A program made the translations under genes and the position numbers. A DNA stretch of 64,000 nucleotides. Source: Nostoc sp. TH1S01 (lineage in GTDB: Bacteria > Cyanobacteriota > Cyanobacteriia > Cyanobacteriales > Nostocaceae). The notes below the pieces were generated by a model, which saw only the letters and a program-made list of their open reading frames with translations, searched no databases and was not told the origin of the DNA. Within the stretch, counting starts at the first letter, position 1. Each line of letters starts with the position of its first letter. Where the stretch lies: NCBI GenBank assembly GCA_018993265.1, contig JAGKSW010000027.1, positions 1 to 64,000 on the forward strand, in the 5' to 3' direction. Of the stretch, positions 34,748 to 43,281 are shown one piece after another.

Positions 34748-35839
34748 ATGGAAATTGGCGTTCCCAAAGAAACGAAAGACCAAGAGTTTCGAGTAGGTTT
34801 GAGTCCTTCTAGTGTCAGAGTGCTGCACGAAAATGGTCATAGCATATTTGTCCAGACACAAGCAGGTCATGGTGCTGGTTTTACTGATGCAGACTACATT
34901 AATGCTGGTGCGGAAATTGTCCCGACCGCCGAAGCCGCTTGGAATCGGGAATTAGTCGTTAAAGTCAAAGAACCATTATCTAGCGAATATAAATTTTTGC
35001 AAAAAGGGCAAATATTATTTACATATTTGCATTTGGCAGCCGATCGCAAATTAACCGAACATCTGATTGATTGTGGCACTTGTGCGATCGCCTACGAAAC
35101 TGTCGAACAACCCGGCCCTAACAGACTACCTCTACTCACACCTATGAGTGTCATCGCTGGGCGGCTATCAGTGCAATTTGGCGCGAGATTTCTCGAACGT
35201 CAGCAAGGCGGTAGAGGAGTCCTTTTAGGTGGTGTTCCTGGCGTTAGACCCGGTAAAGTTGTGATTTTAGGTGGCGGTGTAGTCGGCACAGAAGCAGCGA
35301 AAATTGCTGTGGGGATGGGTGCGGCTGTGCAGATTTTAGATGTAAATGTCGAGCGTTTATCTTATTTAGAAACCTTGTTTGGTTCTAGAGTGGAATTACT
35401 TTATAGCAACTCTGCTCATATAGAAACTGCCGTTAAAGAAGCTGACTTACTAATCGGTGCTGTTTTAGTCTTGGGACGCAGAGCGCCAATTTTAGTATCC
35501 CGCGAATTAGTCAAACAAATGCAGCCTGGGTCAGTAATTGTAGATGTTGCGGTTGACCAAGGCGGTTGTGTGGAAACCTTACACGCCACCTCCCATACCA
35601 ACCCCGTATACATTGAAGAAGGCGTAGTCCATTATGGCGTTCCCAATATGCCAGGTGCAGTACCTTGGACATCTGCTCAAGCCCTCAACAACAGCACATT
35701 ACCATTCGTTGTCCAATTAGCAAATCTAGGCATCAAAGCCTTAGATGTTAACCCATCCTTAGCCAAAGGTGTCAATATCCAAAATCATCGCCTTGTCCAT
35801 CCAGCCGTGCAAGAAGTCTTTCCGGATTTGGTGAGTTAG
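34748..35839 (+). CDS. ald: Alanine dehydrogenase
   Basis: NAD-dependent L-alanine dehydrogenase (L-alanine to pyruvate and ammonia), important for nitrogen movement in cyanobacteria. The sequence has [19 protein letters not shown] at the start (substrate Arg), [13 protein letters not shown] (catalytic His), the NAD-binding [17 protein letters not shown] with acidic Asp in [10 protein letters not shown], and [13 protein letters not shown] with the catalytic Asp. 363 aa is normal. AGAGG precedes the ATG. It is a single gene, divergent from the Hlip gene. Confidence 0.96.
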   Translation: MEIGVPKETKDQEFRVGLSPSSVRVLHENGHSIFVQTQAGHGAGFTDADYINAGAEIVPTAEAAWNRELVVKVKEPLSSEYKFLQKGQILFTYLHLAADRKLTEHLIDCGTCAIAYETVEQPGPNRLPLLTPMSVIAGRLSVQFGARFLERQQGGRGVLLGGVPGVRPGKVVILGGGVVGTEAAKIAVGMGAAVQILDVNVERLSYLETLFGSRVELLYSNSAHIETAVKEADLLIGAVLVLGRRAPILVSRELVKQMQPGSVIVDVAVDQGGCVETLHATSHTNPVYIEEGVVHYGVPNMPGAVPWTSAQALNNSTLPFVVQLANLGIKALDVNPSLAKGVNIQNHRLVHPAVQEVFPDLVS

Positions 35840-36006
35840 TCTCATATAACTGTGTATTAGCCGGAGATTTTTTGACATTTTGCCAAAATTGCAACTGACA
35901 ACTCAGTGGTAACTTTAGCCTTAAGTTTTCTCAAAATTTCCCTTAATCCCTCCTCATCAATAAGGAGGGATTAGACGGTGTAATCTACCACTCATAAGTT
36001 GCAACT

Positions 36007-36495
36007 TCAACTTGATGCAGAGCTACAAAAATTATTTAAGTAATTATAGAGTTCACGAAATAAAGGGCATTTTCTTTGAACTTCATCTGGATTGATATAG
36101 CTTAATAACAGAGGTGTATGTAATCCTTTAGAAAAGCGTGTTGAACTACTATCAAACTCATCAAGAACACTTGAGTCAACTAGTGCTTGTGATAACTTTT
36201 CTTGACAGCAGTCTCTTTTAGGGTCGTACTCACTAAATGATTCTGGGTTATCAAAAGGAATATTTCTTTCTTTACTCAGCCACCAACGCATACGCTCATG
36301 TCTACCTTTAAAATCGGGATGTTTTGCTACTGAATTACTCCAATCTGCAATAATCCAAGCTTCCAATTCAGGAGCAGCAAACCCAACAAACTGATTTATA
36401 TTGTTACAGTCTGGGATTGTTGATATTGCTGCTAAAATATTTTCTTTTTGCTGATTCGGATTGTGACAATCTAAATCATCAAAAACTAATATCAA
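36007..36495 (-). pseudogene. DUF4276/TOPRIM-like protein, N-terminally truncated
   Basis: About 160 residues starting ILVFDDLDCHNP, an acidic motif like the D-x-D strand of TOPRIM-type folds, then FVGFAAPELEAWIIADW, which resembles the ETWLIAD region of DUF4276-like partners of AAA ATPases. The frame opens 5' with ELPNALKYTPNKCNL directly after a stop at about 36537, with no proper start; only a TTG at 36495 is available. The glycine-rich beginning of the domain is missing. An AAA ATPase fragment lies 60 bp upstream on the same strand, so the pair looks like a decayed ATPase-nuclease module. Family assignment is tentative. Confidence 0.55.
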
Positions 36496-36554
36496 ATTAC
36501 ACTTATTGGGTGTGTACTTTAAAGCATTAGGTAATTCTCACTTAATTTGCTCAA

Positions 36555-36734
36555 TCAGACTTTAGGAATTGCAGTTAAGCTATCTTTTAAGAATTTTAAG
36601 CAACTAATATAATTACTTTTCCCTGAACCATTTGAACCTATAAATATGTTTAGATTTTCTAGATTAATCGCATCTTCTAATGACAAATTTTTATAGTTTT
36701 TAGTGACAATAAACTTCAGTAGTGGTTGATTCAT
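36555..36734 (-). pseudogene. AAA ATPase N-terminal fragment
   Basis: 59-codon remnant starting MNQPLLKFIVTKNYKNLS and carrying an intact Walker A, FIGSNGSGKSNY (about residues 32-43), as in SMC/OLD/RloA-type ATPases. It ends in a stop soon after LKDSLTAIPKV; the rest (Walker B, signature, hundreds of residues) is absent. Deletion joined it to the partner gene fragment downstream. It is too short for automatic calling but well supported by the Walker A motif. Confidence 0.75.
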
Positions 36735-36769
36735 ATTAGATGTAATAAGAGTTTAGTAGTTTTCTAAAT

Positions 36770-36861
36770 AGGACTTATGCAAAAAAACGCTCAAACTCTC
36801 ATTTTTCTGTAAACTCTGTGTCTGGAGTGGTTTGATTTTCCGTAGCTTGTGCGTAAGCCCT
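36770..36861. mobile_element. 92-bp MITE-like element with AGGACTTATGCA/TGCGTAAGCCCT ends
   Basis: Terminal 12-mers AGGACTTATGCA (36770-36781) and TGCGTAAGCCCT (36850-36861) are complementary with two mismatches. The same terminus occurs in the element cutting gmd and in that at 51372. It lies 36 bp upstream of the ATPase fragment. TAAAT occurs just outside both ends, with a small offset, a possible target duplication. Confidence 0.6.
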
Positions 36862-37034
36862 GATAAATAGACACGACTTTTTCTAATTCTACATATTTAT
36901 TGCAGATGAGCATCGAATAATTTGTCACTTGGCAAATTTAGGAAAAAATTAATCTAGATGTAACCTTTTGAAATATTTCGACCAAGAGTCAAACGTTTAT
37001 CCTAAAGACTGTGGTTTGCTAATGGAGAAAATTC

Positions 37035-38480
37035 GTGGAATTTTTATCCGATTCAGTGGTGCTATCACGGATGCAGTTTGCGCTGACAGCGATTTTTCAT
37101 ATACTTTGGCCTGTTCTGACAACGGGAATGGGGATTTATCTTGTAATCGTTGAGGGACTATGGCTGAAAACTCGTAATCCTGATTATTACCTTCATGCGC
37201 GGTTTTGGTCGAAGTTTTACGTCCTCAACTTTGGTATTGGGGTAGCTACGGGTATTCCAATGGAATTTCAGTTTGGGACTAACTGGGCTCCTTTCTCGGA
37301 AGCTGTGGGGAATTTTTTTGGCAGTGTGATTGGTTTTGAAGCTTCTTGGGCGTTTATGCTAGAAGCAGCTTTTTTAGGGATTATGTTATTTGGTTGGGAG
37401 CGCGTCAATCCTGCGGTTCACTATCTCTCGACAATTTTGGTGGCTGTGGGTGCGAACCTGTCAACTTTGTGGATTTTGACAGCAAATTCTTGGATGCAAA
37501 CACCAGCCGGCGGAGAGATGGTGAATGGCAAGTTTGTTGTCAATGATTACTTTCAGGCGATGTTCAATCCTTTTATGGCTAACAGTGTACTGCACATGTT
37601 TTTTGCCACGCTGGAGACTTCGCTGTTTGTTATTGGCGGAATTAGTGCTTGGTACATTTTGCAAAAACGCCATCCAGAGTTTTTTGCCAAGTCTTTAAAG
37701 ATAGTTTTAGCAGCTGCGATCGCAGTTGCCCCATTACAAATATATATTGGTCACTTAAGTGGCGAACAAGTTTATCATTATCAACCGACAAAACTCGCAG
37801 CAATGGAAGCACAGTGGGAAAGTACACCCGCCGGACAACCTGCTGACTGGAGTTTACTTGCGATACCTAACGAAAAGGCGCAGAAAAATGATTGGGAAAT
37901 TACCATTCCCAACGCTTTGGGTTACATTCTGGAATTTAAGCAGAATCTCTCTGAACCTGTGCGTGGTTTGAAGGAATGGAAACCAGAGGATCGTCCCCAT
38001 CTGGTAGGGTTGATTTACTACGCTTTTCGGGTGATGATTGCCATTGGCTTTTTCTTTGCTGGATTAATGCTGCTAACTACAGTGCAATGGTTACGTGGTA
38101 AACTTGCAGCCAAAAATATTACTCAGCAACGTTGGCTGATGTTGGCTTGGGTATTTGCCGCACCTTTAGGATACATCGCTGTGGAGTCAGGCTGGATTGT
38201 GCGCTGTGTGGGAAGACAGCCTTGGACACTTTACGGACAAATTCGCACAGTTGATTCAGCCTCGCGTTTACCTGCAAGTAACGTTTTAACTTCACTCACA
38301 GCTTTTGCCGTAGTTTACAGCTTATTATTTATCGCCGCGATGTATTTTGGTAGTCGCATCATTCGCCGCGGGCCAAATCTCGATTTACCAATTCCCGGTA
38401 CAGAAATTACTAAACCTGCTGTAGATACAACCCCAGGTGAGTTTGTCCCAGATGAACGCCCTGTGGAAGCACAACAATAG
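37035..38480 (+). CDS. cydA: Cytochrome bd-type quinol oxidase subunit I
   Basis: Heme-carrying subunit of a bd-type quinol oxidase, a respiratory terminal oxidase of cyanobacterial cytoplasmic or thylakoid membranes. The 481-aa protein has about nine helices; the heme histidine is in ALTAIFHILWP, the conserved GRQPW motif is in VRCVGRQPWTLYGQIRT, and GFEASWAFMLEAAFLGIMLFGWERV contains the proton-channel glutamates. The short Q-loop fits the cyanide-insensitive (CioA) subgroup. Translation starts at GTG (37035) with GGAGA nearby. cydB follows after a 283-bp gap filled by a hairpin repeat. Confidence 0.95.
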   Translation: MEFLSDSVVLSRMQFALTAIFHILWPVLTTGMGIYLVIVEGLWLKTRNPDYYLHARFWSKFYVLNFGIGVATGIPMEFQFGTNWAPFSEAVGNFFGSVIGFEASWAFMLEAAFLGIMLFGWERVNPAVHYLSTILVAVGANLSTLWILTANSWMQTPAGGEMVNGKFVVNDYFQAMFNPFMANSVLHMFFATLETSLFVIGGISAWYILQKRHPEFFAKSLKIVLAAAIAVAPLQIYIGHLSGEQVYHYQPTKLAAMEAQWESTPAGQPADWSLLAIPNEKAQKNDWEITIPNALGYILEFKQNLSEPVRGLKEWKPEDRPHLVGLIYYAFRVMIAIGFFFAGLMLLTTVQWLRGKLAAKNITQQRWLMLAWVFAAPLGYIAVESGWIVRCVGRQPWTLYGQIRTVDSASRLPASNVLTSLTAFAVVYSLLFIAAMYFGSRIIRRGPNLDLPIPGTEITKPAVDTTPGEFVPDERPVEAQQ

Positions 38481-38483
38481 AAA

Positions 38484-38763
38484 GTCTAAAGTGTGAAGTC
38501 TGAAATGGGTTGTAATGAAGTGCAGTAGTGTCAACTTAACTCATAACTCATGTCCTGCAAGGAACTCAAGTTCCTTGCTCATAGCAAAAGTCATCTGAAG
38601 ATGACTAAACATAGCCAAAATTTTTTAGTCTACTTGAGTAAACTTCAGCTATTAGCCTTGAACTTAAGTTCAAGGCGGGTGACTAAGTTAAACCCAACAT
38701 TCTTAAAATTTTGTTGGGTGACTCTGTAACCTGTAACCTGTAACTTGTTAAACAAGAGATTTT
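38484..38763. other. cydA-cydB spacer with repeats
   Basis: Holds a short GTGAAGTCTGAA STRR-like run (38490-38503), the hairpin-rich repeat copy 2 (38553-38679) and GTAACCT heptamers (38727-38745). The unusually long gap inside a two-gene operon comes from these repeats. Confidence 0.65.
38553..38679. repeat. Hairpin-rich dispersed repeat, copy 2
   Basis: CAAGGAACTCAAGTTCCTTG, GCTCATAGC, AAGTCATCTGAAGATGACT, AGTCTACTTGAGTAAACTT and CCTTGAACTTAAGTTCAAGG follow in the same order as in 32125-32250, but with compensating changes in the stems, so the folded shape is kept while the sequence varies. Confidence 0.75.
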
Positions 38764-39777
38764 ATGGAAACGCTGAAATATTTTTTACCGCAAGTTTGGT
38801 TTGTCATTTTAGCTCTATTTTTATTCTTGTACGTGATGCTAGATGGCTTTGATTTGGGAGTGGGAATATTATCTTTGACTTCTTCTGATGAAGAACGTCG
38901 AGGAATTTTGATGACTAGCTTAAGCAATATTTGGGATGCGAATGAAACTTGGTTGGTTTTAATGGGAGGAGGATTATTTGGGGCTTTTCCTTTGGCTTAC
39001 GGCACGATTTTAAATGCTTTATATATTCCGATTTTGGTGATGGTATTTGGCTTTATTTTTCGGGGTGTGGCGTTTGAATTTCGAGAATTATCCAGACGGA
39101 AATTATTTTGGAATTTTGCTTTTGGTGCGGGGAGTTTTATCGCTGCACTTGGTCAAGGTTTTGCCCTTGGTGCTGTCCTCAAAGGGATTAATGTTGATGA
39201 GACGGGACATTTTATTGGTAGCACTTGGGATTGGTTAAGTTTGCCATCTGTGTTAGTAGCTTTAACTTTAATTCAAGGATATGTTTTGATTGGTTCAACT
39301 TATCTTGTATGGAAAACGACAGGAGAGTTGCAAGAAACACATTATAAAACTGCGAAAATTGCAGCCTTGACAACATTAATTGGTGCGATCGCCATTACAA
39401 TTAGCACACCGATAATTTATGAAAGTGCCAGATATCGTCTATTTCAACAGCCTTTAGTTTATATTTTCACCCTGATTCCCGTTGTGGGAGTCTGGCTAAT
39501 TTGGCAACTTTTACAAAGTCTCAACCGCAAAGAAGAACGCGCACCTTTTGTTTGGACAATTCTGTTATTTGTGTTGTCTTTTATTGGACTGGGATTAATT
39601 ATCTTTCCCTACATTATCCCGACAACAATCACGATTTACGAAGCATCTGCTGACCCTAGTTCTTTGGTAATTATGATTATTTTTATCGGCTTTCTCATCC
39701 CGGTGATGTTGTTTTACAACCTCTATCAATATATTGTGTTCCGCGGTAAAGTGACTGGTGGCGGCTACGGGGAATAG
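38764..39777 (+). CDS. cydB: Cytochrome bd-type quinol oxidase subunit II
   Basis: 337-aa partner of CydA with about eight membrane helices. The N-terminal WFVILALFLFLYVMLDGFDLGVGIL, NIWDANETWLVLMGGGLFGAFPLAYG and FRGVAFEFRE segments are hallmarks of CydB, with the conserved DGFDLG and E-W dyad. It lies directly downstream of cydA on the same strand, so the two form a bd oxidase operon despite the repeat-filled spacer. No cydX-like small gene is evident between or after them. Confidence 0.95.
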   Translation: METLKYFLPQVWFVILALFLFLYVMLDGFDLGVGILSLTSSDEERRGILMTSLSNIWDANETWLVLMGGGLFGAFPLAYGTILNALYIPILVMVFGFIFRGVAFEFRELSRRKLFWNFAFGAGSFIAALGQGFALGAVLKGINVDETGHFIGSTWDWLSLPSVLVALTLIQGYVLIGSTYLVWKTTGELQETHYKTAKIAALTTLIGAIAITISTPIIYESARYRLFQQPLVYIFTLIPVVGVWLIWQLLQSLNRKEERAPFVWTILLFVLSFIGLGLIIFPYIIPTTITIYEASADPSSLVIMIIFIGFLIPVMLFYNLYQYIVFRGKVTGGGYGE

Positions 39778-39780
39778 ATA

Positions 39781-39988
39781 GGGTGCATCCCAGTTTTTAT
39801 TTAGCAACTAGAGAATAAATGTCATTGCGAGGAGGAACGACGTAGACACGAAGTGGCTTCTCGAAGAGTAGCAATCCCACAGTCTTCAATCTTAACAAGT
39901 TGATGGGATTGCCACGCTCCACTTCGTTGCGTACCCTTCGGGAAGGCTAACGCCTACGCAATGACAAGCAAAAAAGTGGGATGCTCCC
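39781..39988. repeat. Nested inverted-repeat element after cydB
   Basis: The outer pair GGGTGCATCCCAGTTTTT (39781-39798) and AAAAAGTGGGATGCTCCC (39971-39988) encloses an inner GTCATTGC (39821) ... GCAATGAC (39958-39965) pair with AGCAATCCCA/TGGGATTGC arms. It resembles the common cyanobacterial GTCATTGCGAGGAGGAACGA palindromic repeat sitting inside another. It may end transcription of cydAB and of the convergent methyltransferase gene. Confidence 0.7.
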
Positions 39989-39992
39989 TTAA

Positions 39993-40673
39993 TTAGTGCC
40001 TTTGATATTCAATCCGCACTTGCTTAATATCCATTTCCTGTGGATGGTCGCAAAATACGATTTTTTCTACTTGCTGTAATCCGAAACTTTCCAACTGTTG
40101 CAGTTCTGAGTCTGATAATGGCCAAGGTGGGCCAGATGGTTCCACTTCTGTATCTCGAACACGAGTAATTAGCAAAAGTGTCCCATCAGGTGCTACCAGA
40201 GACGCAATTGAAGAAATAACCGAAGAACGCACATTTAAAGGTAAAGCTTGAATATTACGACATTCAAACACAAAGTCAAAAGCAAGATGCCATTCTGTAG
40301 GAAGTGCAAACAAATCTGCAACTACATAGTTAACACTCGAATCAGGAAATCGTTGCTGACACCAAGATATTGCTGTAGGAGAAATATCAAAAGCTGTCAC
40401 TTCAAATTCTAGTTTTGCTAAAGCTTCAGCATCATCTCCCAAACCGCAACCAATAATTAAAGCTTTTTGACCTTTTACTAATGGTTGATGATTAGCTAAC
40501 CATGTTTGTAAATAAGGGTGAGGAACCAATTTTGCCCAAGGAATTTGTGTTGCATCACCTTCAGCTTTGGCATACAAAATTTCAAACCATGCAGATGGCT
40601 GTTCTTTTTCTAAAGCTTCCGTTGCCAATTGTTGAACATAAAGCCGTAAATTTTCAAATTGTTGTTCTTGCAT
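39993..40673 (-). CDS. SAM-dependent methyltransferase (TPMT-like)
   Basis: 226-aa class I methyltransferase. The opening PSAWFEILYAKAEGDATQIPW resembles the thiopurine S-methyltransferase-type subgroup common in bacteria; motif I is ALIIGCGLGDDAEALA, followed by VTAFDISPTAISWC, YVVADLFALP and LLLITRVRD. The substrate is unknown; related enzymes act on thiols or halides. Start at the ATG at 40673 (MQEQQFENL); the frame extends upstream to 40715 without conserved residues. It is a single gene with no functional neighbour. Confidence 0.85.
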   Translation of the reverse strand: MQEQQFENLRLYVQQLATEALEKEQPSAWFEILYAKAEGDATQIPWAKLVPHPYLQTWLANHQPLVKGQKALIIGCGLGDDAEALAKLEFEVTAFDISPTAISWCQQRFPDSSVNYVVADLFALPTEWHLAFDFVFECRNIQALPLNVRSSVISSIASLVAPDGTLLLITRVRDTEVEPSGPPWPLSDSELQQLESFGLQQVEKIVFCDHPQEMDIKQVRIEYQRH

Positions 40674-40789
40674 AAAATTAATACTAATAGATTTTTGACA
40701 AATCAAATATAGCAATCATAAATCATTTTGCATTCTGACTTCTGACTCCTGAATTCTGCTTATAAAAATTGTTGTTAGCCAAAAAATAT

Positions 40790-41077
40790 ATGCCTTACGA
40801 TATTACTTTGTGTCCCGGAAAAAACTGTCCGATACAAAAAAACTGCTATCGTTTCACGGCTGAAATTATAGGTCGTCAAGATTTTTTTGTAGAAGCACCT
40901 TATAATTTTATGAATAATTGCTGTGAATATTTCATTAGTAACTTCCCTGATGAACAAGCAATTCAGATGAAAGCTTATGAAATTTGGCAGAAAATGGGTT
41001 TTCCCAAGGACAAAGCATTAGAAAATTGGCTGGAAGCTGAGAAGGAACTCATGACGGATAAGAGAAACAGGGTATAG
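40790..41077 (+). CDS. Small Cys-rich protein with DUF2934-like C-terminus
   Basis: 95-aa protein starting MPYDITLCPGKNCPIQKNC, with cysteines spaced CX5CX5C followed later by NNCCEYF, which suggests a metal or Fe-S site. The C-terminal KAYEIWQKMGFPKDKALENW resembles the DUF2934 helix-turn region (W-E-KAG-P-GxAxxdW). No function can be given. Start at the ATG at 40790; an upstream in-frame TTG is unlikely. It is a single gene before the ABC exporter. Confidence 0.7.
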   Translation: MPYDITLCPGKNCPIQKNCYRFTAEIIGRQDFFVEAPYNFMNNCCEYFISNFPDEQAIQMKAYEIWQKMGFPKDKALENWLEAEKELMTDKRNRV

Positions 41078-41240
41078 GGTTGAAAGGGTATGGGGTCTAA
41101 GGGTTTTGGATACATACACACCTATACTCCTTCACCCTAAATATATAAGAGTCGTATCCCAGCGATCGCTTCACCTCACCTTACTCAACTACAATATATA
41201 TAGACTTTGTTGCGAATTGTATAGTTAGGGATTGGCTGTC

Positions 41241-42260
41241 ATGGCTCCCGCCGTTTTAATTCAAAATCTGCAAAAGTGCTACGGTACTGTTGAAGCCGTC
41301 AAAGACGTTTCTTTTGAGGTGGAACCAGGAGAAATTTTTGGTTTACTTGGCCCCAACGGTGCAGGTAAAACTACGACTCTGCGTGCTTTGTGTACCCTCA
41401 CAACTCCCGATGCAGGCAAAATCGAAGTATCGGGTGTGTCTGTGTTGGATAACCCCAGACTAGCCAGACAAAAACTCGGTTATGTAGCGCAGGAAGTCGC
41501 TATCGATAAAGTGTTAACCGGAAGAGAATTGCTGCAATTGCAAGCGGCGCTTTATCATCTCCCTGGCGCGGTAGCAAAACAGCGAATTCAAACAGTTTTA
41601 GATTTACTGAGTTTGCAAGAATATGCTGATAAAAAGACAGGAACTTATTCCGGCGGTTTACGCAAACGGCTTGACTTAGCGGCTGGGCTACTCCATGCAC
41701 CGGATGTCTTAGTTTTAGACGAACCCACAGTTGGACTGGACATCGAAAGCCGTTTTGTTGTCTGGGAGTTTTTACGGAAGTTACGGGCTTCAGGCACTAC
41801 TGTATTAATTACCAGCCATTATTTAGAAGAGATTGACGCACTCGCCGATCGCGTGGCTATTATTGACCGTGGGATTGTGATTGCCACAGGCACACCCTCA
41901 CAATTAAAGGATAGGGTAGGAGGCGATCGCATTACCTTACGCATCCGGGAATTTTCACCCCTTGAGGAAGCCGAAACAGCCAAAAACCTCTTACAAGCTT
42001 TGCCTTTCGTCCAAGAAATCATCATCAACAGCGCCCAAGGTAATTCCCTCAACTTGGTAGTCACACCGCAAAGTGATGCCTTAATTACCATTCAGCAAAC
42101 GCTGAATCATGCCAGCTTACCAATTTTCGGCATCGCCCAATCTCGCCCCAGCCTCGATGATGTCTACCTCGCCGCCACCGGACGCACCTTAATGGATGCA
42201 GAACTAGCCGCAGTCGCTAACCGTGATCCGAAAGCAGAAAAGAAGCAAAATATGAGATAG
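41241..42260 (+). CDS. ABC transporter ATP-binding protein (DrrA-like)
   Basis: 339-aa ATPase of the daunorubicin-resistance (DrrA/CcmA) type. Walker A GPNGAGKTT, Q-loop in YVAQEVA, signature YSGGLRKRLD, Walker B VLVLDEPTVGLD and switch His TSHYLEEIDALADR are intact; a C-terminal extension follows (about residues 230-339) as in DrrA. It energises the permease encoded next. The substrate is unknown; members export drugs or lipids. The ATG at 41241 after AGGGA is preferred over a TTG at 41232. A heptamer-filled gap of 99 bp separates it from the permease. Confidence 0.92.
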   Translation: MAPAVLIQNLQKCYGTVEAVKDVSFEVEPGEIFGLLGPNGAGKTTTLRALCTLTTPDAGKIEVSGVSVLDNPRLARQKLGYVAQEVAIDKVLTGRELLQLQAALYHLPGAVAKQRIQTVLDLLSLQEYADKKTGTYSGGLRKRLDLAAGLLHAPDVLVLDEPTVGLDIESRFVVWEFLRKLRASGTTVLITSHYLEEIDALADRVAIIDRGIVIATGTPSQLKDRVGGDRITLRIREFSPLEEAETAKNLLQALPFVQEIIINSAQGNSLNLVVTPQSDALITIQQTLNHASLPIFGIAQSRPSLDDVYLAATGRTLMDAELAAVANRDPKAEKKQNMR

Positions 42261-42264
42261 AAAT

Positions 42265-42358
42265 TCTGAAGTCTGAAGTCTGAAGTCTGAAAATTAAATT
42301 CACACTTCACGCTTCATACTTCAAACTTCATACTTCACACTTAATACTTCATACTTCC
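42265..42358. repeat. Facing STRR arrays between ABC genes
   Basis: CTGAAGT heptamers (42266-42290) face ACTTCAN heptamers (42303-42357). CTGAAGT and ACTTCAG are complementary, so the arrays could fold together in the mRNA between the ATPase and permease genes. Confidence 0.7.
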
Positions 42359-42359
42359 T

Positions 42360-43238
42360 ATGAGTGTAACTCCTAAATCTGATGTAAATTGGCAGCAACT
42401 AGCTTCACCTGCGGATGCTGCACCTAATTTTTTTGGTGAATTAGTCCAAGAGACGCTGGCTTTAACTCGTCGCTTGTTTATTCAACTCCAACGCCGTCCC
42501 TCTACATTATTGGCGGGAATTGTTCAGCCTGTGATGTGGCTGGTGTTATTTGGTGCTTTATTCCAAAACGCACCCAAGGGCTTATTTGGTAGTACGACAA
42601 ATTACGGTCAATTTTTAGCTGCTGGGGTAATTGTTTTTACCGCCTTTGCTGGAGCATTAAATGCCGGATTACCTGTGATGTTTGACCGTGAATTTGGCTT
42701 TTTGAATCGTTTATTAGTTGCGCCTCTAGCATCGCGGTTTTCCATTGTCTTTGCTTCCGCCATCTTTATTATTAGCCAAAGCTTGCTGCAAGCAGCCGTA
42801 ATTGTCGGCGCAGCAGCCTTTTTAGGTGCAGGGATACCAGATGCCGCAGGCTTGGGTGCGATCGCTCTCATCGTCTTCCTCTTAGCTTTGGGTGTAACTG
42901 CAATTTCCCTTGGTTTAGCTTTTGCTTTACCTGGACACATTGAATTAATTGCTGTAATATTCGTTACTAACTTGCCTTTATTATTTGCCAGCACCGCTTT
43001 AGCACCATTATCTTTCATGCCGAAGTGGTTACAAGTTGTCGCCACCCTCAACCCTCTCAGCTATGCAATTGAGCCTATCCGCTATCTCTATCTGCATCAA
43101 GAATGGGGACTGAGTAGTGTTGTCATGCAAGCACCTTGGGGTGATATTACCTTTGGCGGTGCTTTGTTAATTTTGTTGGGCTTTGCTGTTGTCGCCTTAT
43201 TCAGCATTCAGCCCCAATTACGCAAAACTCTTGCTTAA
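42360..43238 (+). CDS. ABC-2 type permease
   Basis: 292-aa membrane permease with about six helices, partner of the ATPase upstream. The N-terminal cytoplasmic LVQETLALTRRLFIQLQRRP is typical of ABC-2 permeases, followed by LAGIVQPVMWLVLFGALF, GLPVMFDREFGFLNRLLVAP (the conserved cytosolic loop) and LPLLFASTALAPLSFMPKWL. It should form an exporter dimer; the substrate is unknown. Its start at 42360 directly follows the STRR array, leaving no classical Shine-Dalgarno sequence. Confidence 0.92.
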   Translation: MSVTPKSDVNWQQLASPADAAPNFFGELVQETLALTRRLFIQLQRRPSTLLAGIVQPVMWLVLFGALFQNAPKGLFGSTTNYGQFLAAGVIVFTAFAGALNAGLPVMFDREFGFLNRLLVAPLASRFSIVFASAIFIISQSLLQAAVIVGAAAFLGAGIPDAAGLGAIALIVFLLALGVTAISLGLAFALPGHIELIAVIFVTNLPLLFASTALAPLSFMPKWLQVVATLNPLSYAIEPIRYLYLHQEWGLSSVVMQAPWGDITFGGALLILLGFAVVALFSIQPQLRKTLA

Positions 43239-43281
43239 GATAAAAGCATGGTGTCGTTGGAGCGTATTAGAGAAGAATCTC

